From: Cordilura impudica
Lineage: Eukaryota; Arthropoda; Insecta; Diptera; Scathophagidae
Direction of reading: 5' to 3'
Length of the DNA stretch: 64,000 bases
NCBI GenBank assembly: GCA_963682025.1
Contig: OY821519.1
Coordinates: 167,730,479 to 167,794,478 of the forward strand
A program made the translations under genes and the position numbers. The notes below the pieces were generated by a model. That model was not told where the DNA came from, searched no databases, and was given only the letters and a program-made list of their open reading frames with translations. This document shows positions 1 to 10,372 of the stretch, piece after piece. Every line of letters starts with the position of its first letter. The stretch's first letter is position 1.

Positions 1-1279
1 TTTGAGGGCCATCAAAAATGCCAGCTTTCAGTTTCTCCGAACTCAAATTGTTGAACTTTTTACTGATATATCTAAAACAATCACCGTCCTTGTTGAGAGC
101 TTTGACAAATTGTTTCATAAGTCCTAGCTTGATATGGAGAGGTGGCAGTATTATGCGATCCCTGGGCACAAGTGGTTGATTAACTATATTGTGGTTTCCT
201 GGAACCATAGCTTCCCTCGAAGGCCAGTCTTTCTTACTCCAGTGTTCAGATCTGGCTCTGCTATACCATAAACAAATGAAACACGGATATTTTGTGTAGC
301 CACCTTGTTGGCCTAGAAGAAAATTCACCATTTTTAGATACACACAAATTAGCCAGCGGTGTTCGTTGTACTTTATTTTATTTATAACTGAGGCAATTGT
401 AGAATATTCTTCTTTAGCTTTAGTTGAATGTGCAATGGGCAACGAACCCAATTTATTACCGTTATGCAGAAGTACACATTTTAGGCTGCGTTTAGAAGAA
501 TCTATAAATAGTCGCCAGTCATTTGGATCATACTCCTCTAATCCCATCGCTGTTACTAAACCAGGAACATCTGAACAATAAACAAATTCATCGTCTTCGG
601 AAAAGAATGGAAGTAAGTTTTTTTCTCTGTTACAGTAGTATGAAATTGTTGTTCCTTGGGTTAACAGATTTTTTTGCTTTAATCGAGAAGCAAGAATTTC
701 AGATGCTTTTTTAGAAAGTCCAAGGTCTCTCACTAAATCACTAAGCTCCTCCTGATTAAATTGCTCGCGTTCAGAAGAAATATCTAAATGCAAGTCATCT
801 GATCCAAATTCAGAAATTGGTGAAGGAACATTTTGTCGTAAGTCGTGGAAATTGTGTGTAGATGTAGATGGTTGTGGTTCTGAATCCTCACTAGAGTACA
901 GGACTGGTTGGGTAATAGACAACACGTTAGGATAAATCCATTTAGACCGGTTTGTTTTATTAATGCCTGTTATGTTGACAGCGCAAAAATAACAATCATC
1001 ATAATGATTCGAAGGTTCCCGCCAGATCATTGGTGTTTTATACTTGAAGTGGGTCCGTTGCTTGTTTGCCCATAACCTTAAATACTCTACACAGTTTTTA
1101 CATACAGTATTAGGAATCCAGTACTTGTCACGGGTTTCCATGGTAAATCCGAAGTAGTCAAAATAAATTTTTTTAATAAAATCTGACACACTTTTTCTAT
1201 TTTTTATAAACGTGTATTCGCCACATATGTTACAAAAATAGTTGGGATTGATTTTACAGGTGTTTCTTGACGTAGCCAT
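1..1279 (-). CDS. Uncharacterised multi-copy-type protein, 3' end cut by window edge
   Basis: An uninterrupted reading frame runs from ATG at 1279 to base 1 (about 426 codons, no stop seen), so the C-terminus lies outside the window. No introns are apparent. The N-terminal ~120 residues hold three CxxC pairs (CNIC, CKNC, CYFC), and a fourth (CFIC) follows later, which suggests zinc binding. Residues ~150-190 are acidic and Ser-rich. The second half has a hydrophobic/charged pattern around 'FIDSSKRSLKC' and 'LPPLHIKLGLMKQF' that could be part of an RNase H-like fold, but this is only inference. From memory, similar intronless proteins are annotated as uncharacterised and multi-copy in many arthropods. 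Function is unknown and a transposon origin is possible. Confidence is high for coding, low for role. Confidence 0.7.
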   Translation of the reverse strand, partial: MATSRNTCKINPNYFCNICGEYTFIKNRKSVSDFIKKIYFDYFGFTMETRDKYWIPNTVCKNCVEYLRLWANKQRTHFKYKTPMIWREPSNHYDDCYFCAVNITGINKTNRSKWIYPNVLSITQPVLYSSEDSEPQPSTSTHNFHDLRQNVPSPISEFGSDDLHLDISSEREQFNQEELSDLVRDLGLSKKASEILASRLKQKNLLTQGTTISYYCNREKNLLPFFSEDDEFVYCSDVPGLVTAMGLEEYDPNDWRLFIDSSKRSLKCVLLHNGNKLGSLPIAHSTKAKEEYSTIASVINKIKYNEHRWLICVYLKMVNFLLGQQGGYTKYPCFICLWYSRARSEHWSKKDWPSREAMVPGNHNIVNQPLVPRDRIILPPLHIKLGLMKQFVKALNKDGDCFRYISKKFNNLSSEKLKAGIFDGPQ

Positions 1280-2459
1280 TGCACAATTTTGAAGTATATA
1301 TCAAAGTAACACAATTTTCAATAAATAACACACGGGAACAAAATTGAACTTTTTTGTGTTGACTGATTAAATGTTCAATGTAAAATGATTTATATTTTTT
1401 GTCGTTATACTTTTCGCTTTCGTAAACACTTGTTGAATGAGAAAAATTGGTTGAATGAACCCATATAAATACTTAGTAGTTTTTTACTGAAGTACCAAAA
1501 AAAATTATATCCACAATTTTATTGACAGTCACTTATGAATGAACACATGTGTTCAGGGGAATTCCTTTAAAAAATCATCCGTTACCAACGGTAAACCACA
1601 CATCAATAAAAACAAGTGGACTTTTCTTTTTTCTCTTTAATTGACTGTGAACTGACTAGGTGTCATAAAGGGACAATAAAATTTATAGGCGTTATGAGTT
1701 TGCTACCGCAACCATAAAAATGAAATAATCTTTTTTTATTACTTAATTTTTTTAATTCTTAGAATCATAAAAAACTAACTTATTACATACAAACACTTAC
1801 ACATTAGAAAATGTTATTTTTGTATGGAAATCGCGATTTATATCAATTCAGTAAATCGTGAACAAAATCAAAAGTTGTGCACCGATTGCAATGAAATAAA
1901 GCTCATTTTATTCGAAATATATTTAACTAACTGTTTGTAGACCAAAACTGTGATTTTTGTCCCATTTTTATTTTTTAGGAATTTTTAAAGAACAAAAAAA
2001 ATGTTTTTTTTTTAAAAATTTTAATTTTTTTTTCAAAACTTGAACGATATCTCTAAAACTACTTGGAAAATTTAAAAACAAAGTAAGCACGGCTTTAAGA
2101 GAATATTGTTTGCGAGTTTCGGATTTTTTTTTTAATTTAATATGGTGAACCGTTTTCAAGTTATTCCAATATATGTAGCGGAAGTGCCTTAATTTTGAAC
2201 ATAACGGTATATCTCGAAAAGTCGAGCTGATAGAAAAAAACCAAGGGCAGATTTGGATTCAGCGTCCCAAATAACCTTAAAAACAATATTCAGTTCTTAA
2301 TCAACAGAACCATTGTTCCCTTGTGTTATTAAATATATTATTAAGCTAAGAGTTATATGTATGACTAAGCGAAATAAGTTTAAAGAAATACAAATTGGTA
2401 AAATATAAAACTGAAAAAAAAAAAAACAAATAAAAATAAAACATATATTTGAAGGAAGA
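1280..2459. other. AT-rich intergenic stretch
   Basis: No supported gene. The sequence is AT-rich with long A and T runs. It contains the upstream region of the minus-strand gene ending at 1279. No LTR or primer-binding site for element A could be recognised here, so A's 5' boundary is unknown. Confidence 0.5.
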
Positions 2460-2460
2460 A

Positions 2461-3198
2461 ATCAATGAACGACATCATTGATCGGTGCGGCCAAAGCACC
2501 TCGACGATAACTGCATCATGAACAGTGACAACGGTCCCAACATCAACACGAACAAGCAGCAACACCAACCACAACAATTATACAATAACAAGGGTACACG
2601 GCTCCGATATATCTAAAAACAATAAATAAGTTAAGTATAAAACCATGTTTTTTATATGTTCTATTGGTTTTTGTAAAATTTTATATTAATGTTACTTAAA
2701 AGATTACGACAAAAATTTTTTTAATGTAACTAGAAATATTAAGACATAAAATTAAAGTCAAAAATTAAAATAAAAATTAAAATCCAATCTACAATATAAA
2801 TTAAAGATTTAGTATTAAAAACTTAGAACTAGAATTTGATTTTCAATATAAATATTCATTATTATTATAATAAAAGAAAAAAAAATAGAAACTAAAATAA
2901 ATCAAATAAATCTAAATTAATGTTCGTTATACATTTAACATAATCAGTTCCATACTTTTTCGACAATGAAAATCCAGAAAAAATCCGGTTCCAAATGATA
3001 ATAGTTTAATTGAGATACGATATGCAGATAAATTGAAGAAATTTTATAATAAACAAATACTTTTTTTTTATTGACAATTGAATTATGAAAATTAGGCAAA
3101 TATAGGAACACCAAAATTTTAATGGAAAATTAAATGAGAATTTGTAGTGGACTGTTTAACATATTCGATTCAAACTAGTACGGATCTATTATAGATAT
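2461..3198 (+). other. Leader of element A
   Basis: A CAA/AAC-rich tract at ~2500-2590 resembles the CAA-rich leaders of C (33730-33850, minus strand) and E (17890-18110, minus strand). The rest is A/T-rich with no convincing ORF. Confidence 0.45.
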
Positions 3199-3204
3199 TT
3201 GAAC

Positions 3205-3417
3205 ATGGGAGGAAAAGAATCCAAAATTGTGGACCCAACGGCTAATGTAGTGAATGAGGTAAAGGTGGAAATTGAGTCACCTAGAATTTGTTACATTGTA
3301 ATGATAATCCTTTTGGCCGCCCAATTATTGACTACGTTATACCAACTACATAAACGATCTATAAGAAAGAATTATGTAAGGACCATTTCCCTAGGTAAGG
3401 GACTTGACCAGGTTTAG
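3205..3417 (+). CDS. Pre-gag small membrane protein of element A
   Basis: A 70-residue ORF starts at ATG 3205 and ends 27 bases before gag. I chose 3205 because its start MGGKESK is an MGxxxS-type N-myristoylation signal. One hydrophobic segment (~residues 32-48, IVMIILLAAQLLTTLYQ) is followed by a basic stretch with HKRS and a short tail ending LDQV. Element C has an alignable frame at 32878-33096 and E at 17327-17544, with the same G-x-x-E-S-K start, one hydrophobic segment, HK(R/G)S and a tail ending LD(K/Q)V. Element B has an analogous ORF. Conservation in decayed copies suggests a real product, perhaps acting at a membrane with Gag. Function unknown. Confidence 0.65.
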   Translation: MGGKESKIVDPTANVVNEVKVEIESPRICYIVMIILLAAQLLTTLYQLHKRSIRKNYVRTISLGKGLDQV

Positions 3418-3444
3418 AAACTTATAGGTAATTACTGACACCCT

Positions 3445-4641
3445 ATGGACTGGTCAGAAATAATTGCGAGAGCCAGGAATATTAAGGAAAATTTCGACAG
3501 GTCCTATAAATGCTTGAATAATGACAGACCGACAAAACCAGAGACAATTTATAGGCACCTTCAAGTTTTATTAGATAAACTTGAGGATATAAGAGTACTG
3601 CTGGACGTAAATTACTCGAGGCTAACCTCGGCCCATAAGATAGCAGCCGAAGCCTTTTACCAGGACACTAGAGAGCAACTGATATCAGTAGCATTGAGGA
3701 AGAATTTAGAGGTAAAAATACCGCATAGTCTCCACGAAACAATAGACTTTTCTTTTGATAACCCAGTACCAGACGAAGTTAATGAAATGCCCCAATCAGT
3801 GGTAGAATTTTTGGGAACTGCCTCAGGGCTTATTCCCGAGTTCGACGGTAAGGCTGAGAATTTACAGAGCTTCCTCGACGCCTTAACTTTGGTTGCCTCT
3901 ATAACAGGAGACCACAATTTCGTCGCAGTTAGTTTGGTTAAAACTAAACTAAAGGGGATAGCAGGTAACCTCATAGGAGGTAACGAAGGGAATTTACAGG
4001 AGATAATAGATAAACTGAGAACTACAGTTAAGGGTGAATCCGTTGAGGTCATCTCAGCGAGAATGCTGAACCTCAAACAGGCGGGGAAAACGCCTAATGA
4101 TTATACACGGGAAATTGAAGAGCTAGCGAAAAGCCTTCAAAACGCTTATATCACAGATGGATTAACAACCGAATTAGCGGAAAAATATGCAACCAATAGC
4201 GCTGTTCGCGCAATAACCAAGAGTTGTACTAATGAAAGGGTAGGACTGGTAATGGAATCAGGCCAATTTGGCAACTTGAATGACGCCCTGGCCAAATTTA
4301 TTAACAGTTGCACAGAAGCAACTGCAAGACAAAATTCCATATTACATTACCGCTCCAATGGTAATAGAAACGGCAACAACCACAATGGAAATTACCATGG
4401 TACTTACCGTGGCAATAACCGCAATGGCTATCGCGGTGGCCCTAGGAATGGTAATCGCGGTTATGGACGTGGTAATGGGGTCGAAAGGTACCAGAGTCGC
4501 GATCAGGCTCATGGCATAAGGTACGGCAATTATAGCGGAAGTGGTAGTCGTGGTCGCCAGCATAATATTCGATGCGCACGGTCACAGGAAAACTACCAGA
4601 ACCCCCAGACCATGCAACTGGGGGAAGATTCCATAAATTAA
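3445..4641 (+). CDS. gag: Gag of element A
   Basis: A 398-residue open frame starts at MDWSEII, the same start context as gag of C (MDWQAIL). Residues ~1-80 hold the N-terminal helical part. The capsid-like middle (~120-300) includes 'FDGKAENLQSFLDALTL' and a block ending SPNDYT-type (here TPNDYTREIEELAK). The last ~80 residues are rich in Gly, Arg and Asn (GNRNGNN, GYRGGPRNGN). No CCHC zinc knuckle is present, so RNA binding is likely by the basic RG/N tail. This is the only full-length gag without a break besides those of C and B. Expected role: virus-like particle formation and RNA packaging in the cytoplasm. Confidence 0.85.
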   Translation: MDWSEIIARARNIKENFDRSYKCLNNDRPTKPETIYRHLQVLLDKLEDIRVLLDVNYSRLTSAHKIAAEAFYQDTREQLISVALRKNLEVKIPHSLHETIDFSFDNPVPDEVNEMPQSVVEFLGTASGLIPEFDGKAENLQSFLDALTLVASITGDHNFVAVSLVKTKLKGIAGNLIGGNEGNLQEIIDKLRTTVKGESVEVISARMLNLKQAGKTPNDYTREIEELAKSLQNAYITDGLTTELAEKYATNSAVRAITKSCTNERVGLVMESGQFGNLNDALAKFINSCTEATARQNSILHYRSNGNRNGNNHNGNYHGTYRGNNRNGYRGGPRNGNRGYGRGNGVERYQSRDQAHGIRYGNYSGSGSRGRQHNIRCARSQENYQNPQTMQLGEDSIN

Positions 4642-4726
4642 GTACAAATAATTCACCAACATAGCTGATGGGGTCTATAATTGCAAGGTTTATAATTTAA
4701 ATCTCAATCTAAGTAGCTATGTTTTA

Positions 4727-5314
4727 TTGAAAAGTGACCCTAACGGCACCCACAGTACGTTTTTAGTTGACACGGGAGCCGATATTTCGGTACTGAAAAG
4801 AACAAAATTGACCCCTGAGATATTTATAAATACCAGTTGTGCGACACAGATAAGCGGAATTGGGGAAACATCGATAAAATCCAGAGGGACAATAGAGATG
4901 GACCTCAATTTGGACAATATTACCTTCAAACACTCTTTCCATGTGGTTGAAGGAGACTTTCCCATACCTAGCGACGGGATATTAGGATTGGATTTTATCC
5001 GAAACTATAACTGTGTTATCGATTATTACGGGAATGAAGGATTGGTGATAATAAGACCCGAAAATTTTAATGGTAATATTACCATCCCTATATACGATAC
5101 GACAAACCCCAATTCGTTGCCGATACCGGCTAGATCCGAGGTAATTCGAAGGATTACTCTAGACACACATGAGAGGGAAATTCTGATACCAAATCAAAAT
5201 TTAGGAAATGGAATATTCGTTGCTAATACTCTAGTCACTAATAAAAATCCTTACATAAGGATAGTGAATACGACACAGGACAATGTTTTGCTTGAATGTG
5301 AAAGTGGGATTTGA
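4727..5314 (+). CDS. Retropepsin-like protease of element A
   Basis: A 195-residue frame. The catalytic motif is in 'FLVDTGADISVLKR' (codons at ~4760-4800), followed by 'GILGLDFIRNYN', the usual hydrophobic-hydrophobic-G block (~residues 85-95). The downstream part contains 'IPARSEVIRRITL', which is also conserved in B, C and E. The first codon is not a secure start, as protease is normally made as part of a polyprotein. The frame ends at 5314, while the next conserved residues continue in another frame from ~5283, marking a frameshift around 5290. Confidence 0.8.
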   Translation: MKSDPNGTHSTFLVDTGADISVLKRTKLTPEIFINTSCATQISGIGETSIKSRGTIEMDLNLDNITFKHSFHVVEGDFPIPSDGILGLDFIRNYNCVIDYYGNEGLVIIRPENFNGNITIPIYDTTNPNSLPIPARSEVIRRITLDTHEREILIPNQNLGNGIFVANTLVTNKNPYIRIVNTTQDNVLLECESGI

Positions 5315-6970
5315 AAATATGTCTGACTATGAAATAGTTCGTGTCGACGAGAGTGACACAGATCATAATACGAAAATTATGAATAAATTATCGAAAAATT
5401 TCCCAGATTTTGCAAATCAGGCTTTAACTAATTTGTGCACCGAATTTTCCGACGTGTTTGCCTTAGAATCCGACAAAATTTCTAAGAATAATTTTTACAG
5501 TCAAAAATTAAAAATTAAAGATAGTGAGCCTGTTTACATTAAGAATTATAGAATACCACATTCCCATAAGGAAGAGGTAAATAGACAGGTTGACAAATTA
5601 ATAGATAATGATATAATAGAGCCATCAGTGTCCGAGTACAATAGTCCGATATTATTGGTTCCGAAAAAGTCGTTACCAGGAACGACACAGAAAAGATGGA
5701 GATTGGTTATTGATTACAGAGGAGTCAATAAAAAGCTTGTAGCAGACAAGTTTCCTTTGCCACGAATAGATGATATATTGGACCAGTTAGGCAGAGCAAA
5801 ATTTTTTTCGTATTTGGACTAAATGTCAGGGTTTCAACAGATAGAATTAGCGGAGGAATCTAGGGATATTACGTCATTCTCAACTGACAAGGGTTCCTTT
5901 CGTTTCAAAAGATTGCCATACGGCATCAAAATAGCTCCTAATTCATTCCAAAGAATGATGTCATTGGCTTTTTCTGGGCTTTCTCCTGCTCAGGCATTTT
6001 TGTATATGGACGATTTAGTTGTCATCGGTTGTTCAACTGGCCATATGCTGAAAAATTTAGAGGACGTATTTACAATGTGTCGAAAACACAACCTAAAGTT
6101 GCATCCGGATAAATGTTCATTTTTTTGTAAAGAAGTGACATTTTTGGGACATAAATGCACAGATAAGGGAATTTTGCCAGATGATAGCAAGTTTTCGATA
6201 ATTTACAATTATCCAACACCATTGAATGGTGAAAAAGCTAAACGCTTCATTGCATTCTGCAATTATTACAGAAGGTTTATACCAAATTTTGCAGAAGCAT
6301 CTAGACACATTACTAGGCTTTCAAGAAAGAATGTTCCATTTGAGTGGAGTAAAGAATGCGAAAATTCTTTCAACTACCTCAAAAGTCAGTTGTTAAGTCC
6401 TAGGATACTGCAGTACCCTGATTTTCAGAGACAATTTTGCATTACAACAGATGCAAGTAAACACGCCTGCGGCGCTGTTTTAAGCCAGGAACACAATGGT
6501 ATTCAGTTACCAGTGGCCTATGCATCGAGATCATTCACAAAAGGTGAAAGCAATAAGTCAACGATAGAGCAAGAACTAGCGGCCATTCATTGGGCAGTCC
6601 AATATTTCAGGCCATATATTTATGGGAAGAAATTTTTAATTAAAAGTGATCATAGACCCCTGACTTATCTATTCTCTATGAAGAATCCATCGTCGAAACT
6701 AACGAGGATGAGATTGGACTTAGAAGAATATGACTTCACGATAGAATATATCAAAGGCAAGGAAAATTAAGCGGCAGATGCGCTGTCGCGTATGGAACTC
6801 TCGGACATTGTGAAAGCTAATGTAAATAACATATTAAAGGTGACGACTAGACTTCAATCGAAGAGGGAAAATAATAGCCCAACATTGATCAAAGAGGGGA
6901 TTGTAGTTACCCCACGGGTATATGAGGTGTTGAACAATAGCGAATGTGAGAAGTGTGAGAATATACACTA
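5283..6970 (+). pseudogene. pol: Reverse transcriptase and RNase H of element A, broken
   Basis: RT runs from 'YRIPHSHKEEVNRQVDKL' through 'WRLVIDYRGVNKK', 'LPRIDDILDQLG' and the YMDD active site (6003-6014) to 'TFLGHKC'. RNase H follows with 'ITTDASKHACGAVLS' and 'SDHRPLTYLF'. A TAA at 5821-5823 follows 'FFSYLD' in the RT fingers/palm, and a second TAA at 6768-6770 follows 'KGKEN', just before 'AADALSR'. The frame then ends at ~6969 in the linker, with integrase in another frame. The breaks leave the element unable to make a complete Pol. Confidence 0.9.
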
Positions 6971-8283
6971 AAAACCACGTGGTAAAATTTATAAAAGGAA
7001 AAATTATTATTGGATCCATGGAAATACCTAACCTTATTGCTAATGAGAAAATAGATCTAGATCAATTCTTCTCACAGCTTGAAAAGATAGCTTGTAATAA
7101 AGGAATAAAGTTACTCCAAATGTCACTAGATGACAAGTTATTTAAAACGATACGTATCACACAATTTAAGGAAAAAGGAAGCGCTTCCCTGAATAAAGTA
7201 AAAATCGCTCTCACACCCAAACTTCTGAAAATAACTGACGAAATTAGGAAAAGACAAATAATGCATAAGTATCACGATGACCCAATATTCGGAGGACACG
7301 CTGGTATAACTAGAATGACCAACAAGATCAGGAAATATTTTCGTTGGGCTAACATGACAAAAGACATAAAAAGGTATGTGAAGTCGTGTGACTTCTGCAA
7401 AAAGTCAAAGACCCAAAAGAATACCAGGGAGAAAATGGTATTGACACCCACACCGGCAAAACCGTTTAATATAGTCGCGATAGACACCATTGGTCCATTG
7501 CCGAGGACTGAAAACGTTAACGAATATGCCGTTACAATGATTTGCGATCTCACCAAATACTTGGTAACGGTACCAGTACCTAACAAGAGTGCGAATATTG
7601 TGGCTAAGGCAATATTGGAACAGTTTGTACTTGTGTACGGCCCAATGGGAAAAATTCTCACGGATATGGGTACAGAATATGTGAATCAAATTCTCCAAGA
7701 TCTTTGTGAACTTCTTGAAATAGATAAGGCGACGTCTACGGCTTATCACCATGAAACAATGGGTACCGTAGAAAGATCCCATAGGACTCTTAACGAGTAC
7801 CTAAGAACATATATAGCCACTGACAAATCTGATTGGGAACAATGGTTGAAATATTTTGTTTATTGCTACAATACCTCACCCTCAACGATCCATGCATATT
7901 GCCCATTCGAACTAGTATTTGGGAAAATACCTAACCATTTTGGGTTCATAAACCAAAATGATATTGATCCAATATACAATGTCGAATCATACGGGAAAGA
8001 GGTTAAGTATAGGCTACAAACAGCCCAAAAAAGAGCTAGAGAGTTAGTTAACAAGTCCAAGCATCGACAGAAAATCTACTATGATAGGAAAATAAAAGAA
8101 ACGGACATTTTGATAGGAGATTTAGTTTTAATTAAAAATGAATCCGGTCATAAATTTGACCCTACATTTAAGGGACCTTTCGAGGTTATAGATTTAGATG
8201 ATAGAAACAATGTACTAGTAAAGGATAGAAATAGGAACATTTTATTGCATAAGAATAAGATAAAACTATACCATAGGAAATAA
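6946..8283 (+). CDS. Integrase of element A
   Basis: A 445-residue frame. The N-terminal HHCC zinc domain is visible (H-K-Y-H, GGHAGITR, then CDFCKKSK, ~residues 105-155). The DDE core has D in 'VAIDTIGPL', D in 'ILTDMGTEY' and E in 'GTVERSHRTLNEYLR'. The C-terminal part is basic with 'DLVLIKNESGHKFDPTFKGPF', typical of the gypsy integrase tail, and no chromodomain is seen. The first ~40 codons overlap the end of the previous frame, and alignment to C suggests a frameshift near 6950, so this is the 3' piece of pol. The core itself has no stop. Confidence 0.85.
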   Translation: MRSVRIYTKNHVVKFIKGKIIIGSMEIPNLIANEKIDLDQFFSQLEKIACNKGIKLLQMSLDDKLFKTIRITQFKEKGSASLNKVKIALTPKLLKITDEIRKRQIMHKYHDDPIFGGHAGITRMTNKIRKYFRWANMTKDIKRYVKSCDFCKKSKTQKNTREKMVLTPTPAKPFNIVAIDTIGPLPRTENVNEYAVTMICDLTKYLVTVPVPNKSANIVAKAILEQFVLVYGPMGKILTDMGTEYVNQILQDLCELLEIDKATSTAYHHETMGTVERSHRTLNEYLRTYIATDKSDWEQWLKYFVYCYNTSPSTIHAYCPFELVFGKIPNHFGFINQNDIDPIYNVESYGKEVKYRLQTAQKRARELVNKSKHRQKIYYDRKIKETDILIGDLVLIKNESGHKFDPTFKGPFEVIDLDDRNNVLVKDRNRNILLHKNKIKLYHRK

Positions 8284-8401
8284 ATAGTTAGTACAATAGT
8301 CTTATTTCCGAAAATACATGCATTTTCAAATTTTCTAACACCTTAACTTTTCTATTTTTCTCATTCTTTAATAATGTAATCTTCATATTATCTTCAAATT
8401 A
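8284..8401 (+). other. 3' untranslated tail of element A, truncated
   Basis: A short AT-rich tail after the integrase stop contains 'CTAACACCTTAA', also found after pol in D (~37270). It ends at an abrupt junction with antisense integrase of element B, so the polypurine tract and 3' LTR are missing. Confidence 0.5.
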
Positions 8402-9850
8402 TCTAGTACCCATGTCACTGAGTATTTTATTCATGGGTCCATAAATTAATATGAAGTGTTCTACTAGTGCTTTAGCTATCGTTTTGGCATTTTTGTCAAT
8501 TATCGGTATTCCCACTAGATATTTTGTAAGGTCGCATATAATAGTTACAATATATTGGTTTCCGTTTTCTGTTATAGGAAGGGGTCCTACCGTATCTATT
8601 ATTATAGTTTGAAAGGGTTTTTATATGTTTTGTAATCTTATTGGTTTGACACTGAACACATTTCTTTACGTATTGGTTTACATCCTTAGTGATTTTTTTC
8701 CAATAATAAAATTGTCTAAGCTTCCTAAGTAGTCTAGTTGTTCCAGGGTGTCCTCCAAAAAGAGGGTTATCGTGGAATTTTTGTAATAAATATTTTTGTT
8801 CATCCTTGTTAGTTATTATGCATATTTTCTTTACATGTTGATTGGCTTTTTGTTTAAATTTTTCAATTGATACGAGGTTAAATATATTATCATTTAAATT
8901 CAATTGTATTTTATCCAGATTTCTACTTATTGCCTCTTTTTCAAGAATTGGAAAAAATTGATCCAGATCCATATTTCCATTAGCAAAAGTATTTTGTATA
9001 TTAATTTTTGGTGCTAGCACTTGTTTGCCTCGTTTAAAATAGAGTGTGGCTATATTCATATCCATAATTACCTTAAGTTTGGCCCACTTTTTTACACAAT
9101 CGAAGCCAATAGTTTCGAAAACTTTAGGCTTTTTATTAATTACTTTACTATATTTCTTAATTTTTTCTTCAGGTTTGTTTCTTGTTTGTGCACGTGTAGT
9201 TACCAGGAAAGCATTGTTGATCGAAGGCAATGATTTAATATCATTAAAGGCAATTCGAGACAGCGCGTCCGCTCTCGAATTATCTTTTCCTCTAATGTGT
9301 TCTATGACAAAATCATACTCTTCTAGTTCTAGACGAATTCTCGTTAATCTGCTGGAAGGGTTTTTTAAAGAATACAAATATGTAAGTGGTTTGTGATCGC
9401 TACGTACTAAAAATTGTTTCCCATACACATAGGGCCTAAAATGATTGATAGCCCATTGGACTGCTATCAATTCTTGTTCTATTGGTGCTTTGTTCGATTC
9501 ACCTTTTGTGAATGCACGTGACGAATATGCTATTGGAAGTTGCATAACATCTTTAGCCTGCGATATTATTGCACCACAAGCGATTTTGCTTGCATCAGTT
9601 GTTATGCAAAAGTTTTTGTCAAAATCCGGGTATTGAAGAATTTGCGGTGACAATAGTGCCGTCTTGAGGTGCTGAAAGGCTTGTTCCCAGTCAGCAGTCC
9701 ATACAAAAGGTTCTTTCTTTCTGGTAAGTTTAGTTAAATAGACAGAATAGAATGCAAAATGTGGTATGAAGCGTCTGTAATAATTACAGAAGGCTACAAA
9801 TCTACGAACTTCATCGCCATTTGTAGGTTTTGGGTAGTTTCTTATTGATT
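8402..9850 (-). pseudogene. RNase H and N-terminal half of integrase, element B
   Basis: The open part (9653-8496) begins at 'SPQILQYPDFDKNF'. It contains RNase H motifs 'ITTDASKIACGAIIS' and 'SDHKPLTYLY', then the linker, then the integrase zinc domain 'FGGHPGTTRLL' with 'CVQCQTNK'. After a frameshift near 8600, the integrase core reads on as 'VTIICDLTKYLV' to 'ILSDMG', where the element is cut at ~8402. Residues between 9850 and 9653 belong to the RT thumb/tether ('FVAFCNYYRRFIPHF') but follow a frameshift near 9851. The third catalytic residue of integrase is therefore absent. Confidence 0.85.
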
Positions 9851-10372
9851 CTATTTGCTATTGTCTGGTAAAATACCCTTATCAGTACATTTATGACCCA
9901 AATAAGTAACTTCGGATCTGAAAAAACTACATTTGTCTGGATGTAATTTTAAATTACAATCCCTGCATCTTTGGAAAACAATTTCTAAATTTTTAAGTAT
10001 GTGCTTTATTGAACAACCTGTGACAATAACATCATCCATATATATAAAAGTTTTTGAAGGTGCTAAACCTGAAAAAGCTAGGTTCATCATTCTTTGAAAT
10101 GAATTCGGAGCTACTTTCAAACCATATGGTAGACGGGTGAAACGAAACGAACCATTTTCTGTTGAGAATGAAGTAATGTCTCTTGATTTTTCATCCAATC
10201 CGATTTGATGAAATCCAGATGTTAAATCTAAACAGCAGAAAAATTTTGCTCTTCCCAGTTGGTCCAAAATGTCCTCAATTCTGGGTAACGGAAATTTGTC
10301 CGCTATTAACTTTTTATTTATTTGTCGGTAATCAACTACTAGACGCCAACGTTTGTCGGGGTTATTTGGCAA
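9851..10372 (-). pseudogene. Reverse transcriptase core, element B
   Basis: A 173-residue fragment with 'KRWRLVVDYRQINKK', 'CLDLTSGFHQIGLDEKS', 'RLPYGLKVAPNSFQRMM', the YMDD box in 'TFIYMDDVIVTG', and 'VTYLGHKCTDKGILPD'. It begins immediately after a deletion and ends at a frameshift near 9855. Confidence 0.9.

Larger units (their letters stand above)
2460..8401 (+). mobile_element. Element A: 412/mdg1-like Ty3/Gypsy retrotransposon, decayed
   Basis: The plus strand carries, in order, a CAA-rich leader, a small membrane ORF, gag, an aspartic protease, RT with RNase H, and integrase. The order PR-RT-RH-IN is that of Ty3/Gypsy. Gag and pol resemble elements C, D and E here (same gag start MDW, same YMDD region). 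The left edge is uncertain (no LTR seen). The right edge is the abrupt junction near 8401, where antisense element B starts, so the 3' LTR is missing. Pol is broken by two stops and at least two frameshifts. Assignment to the 412/mdg1 group rests on tRNA-Arg primer sites and TGTAGTG LTR starts in the sister copies. Confidence 0.8.
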
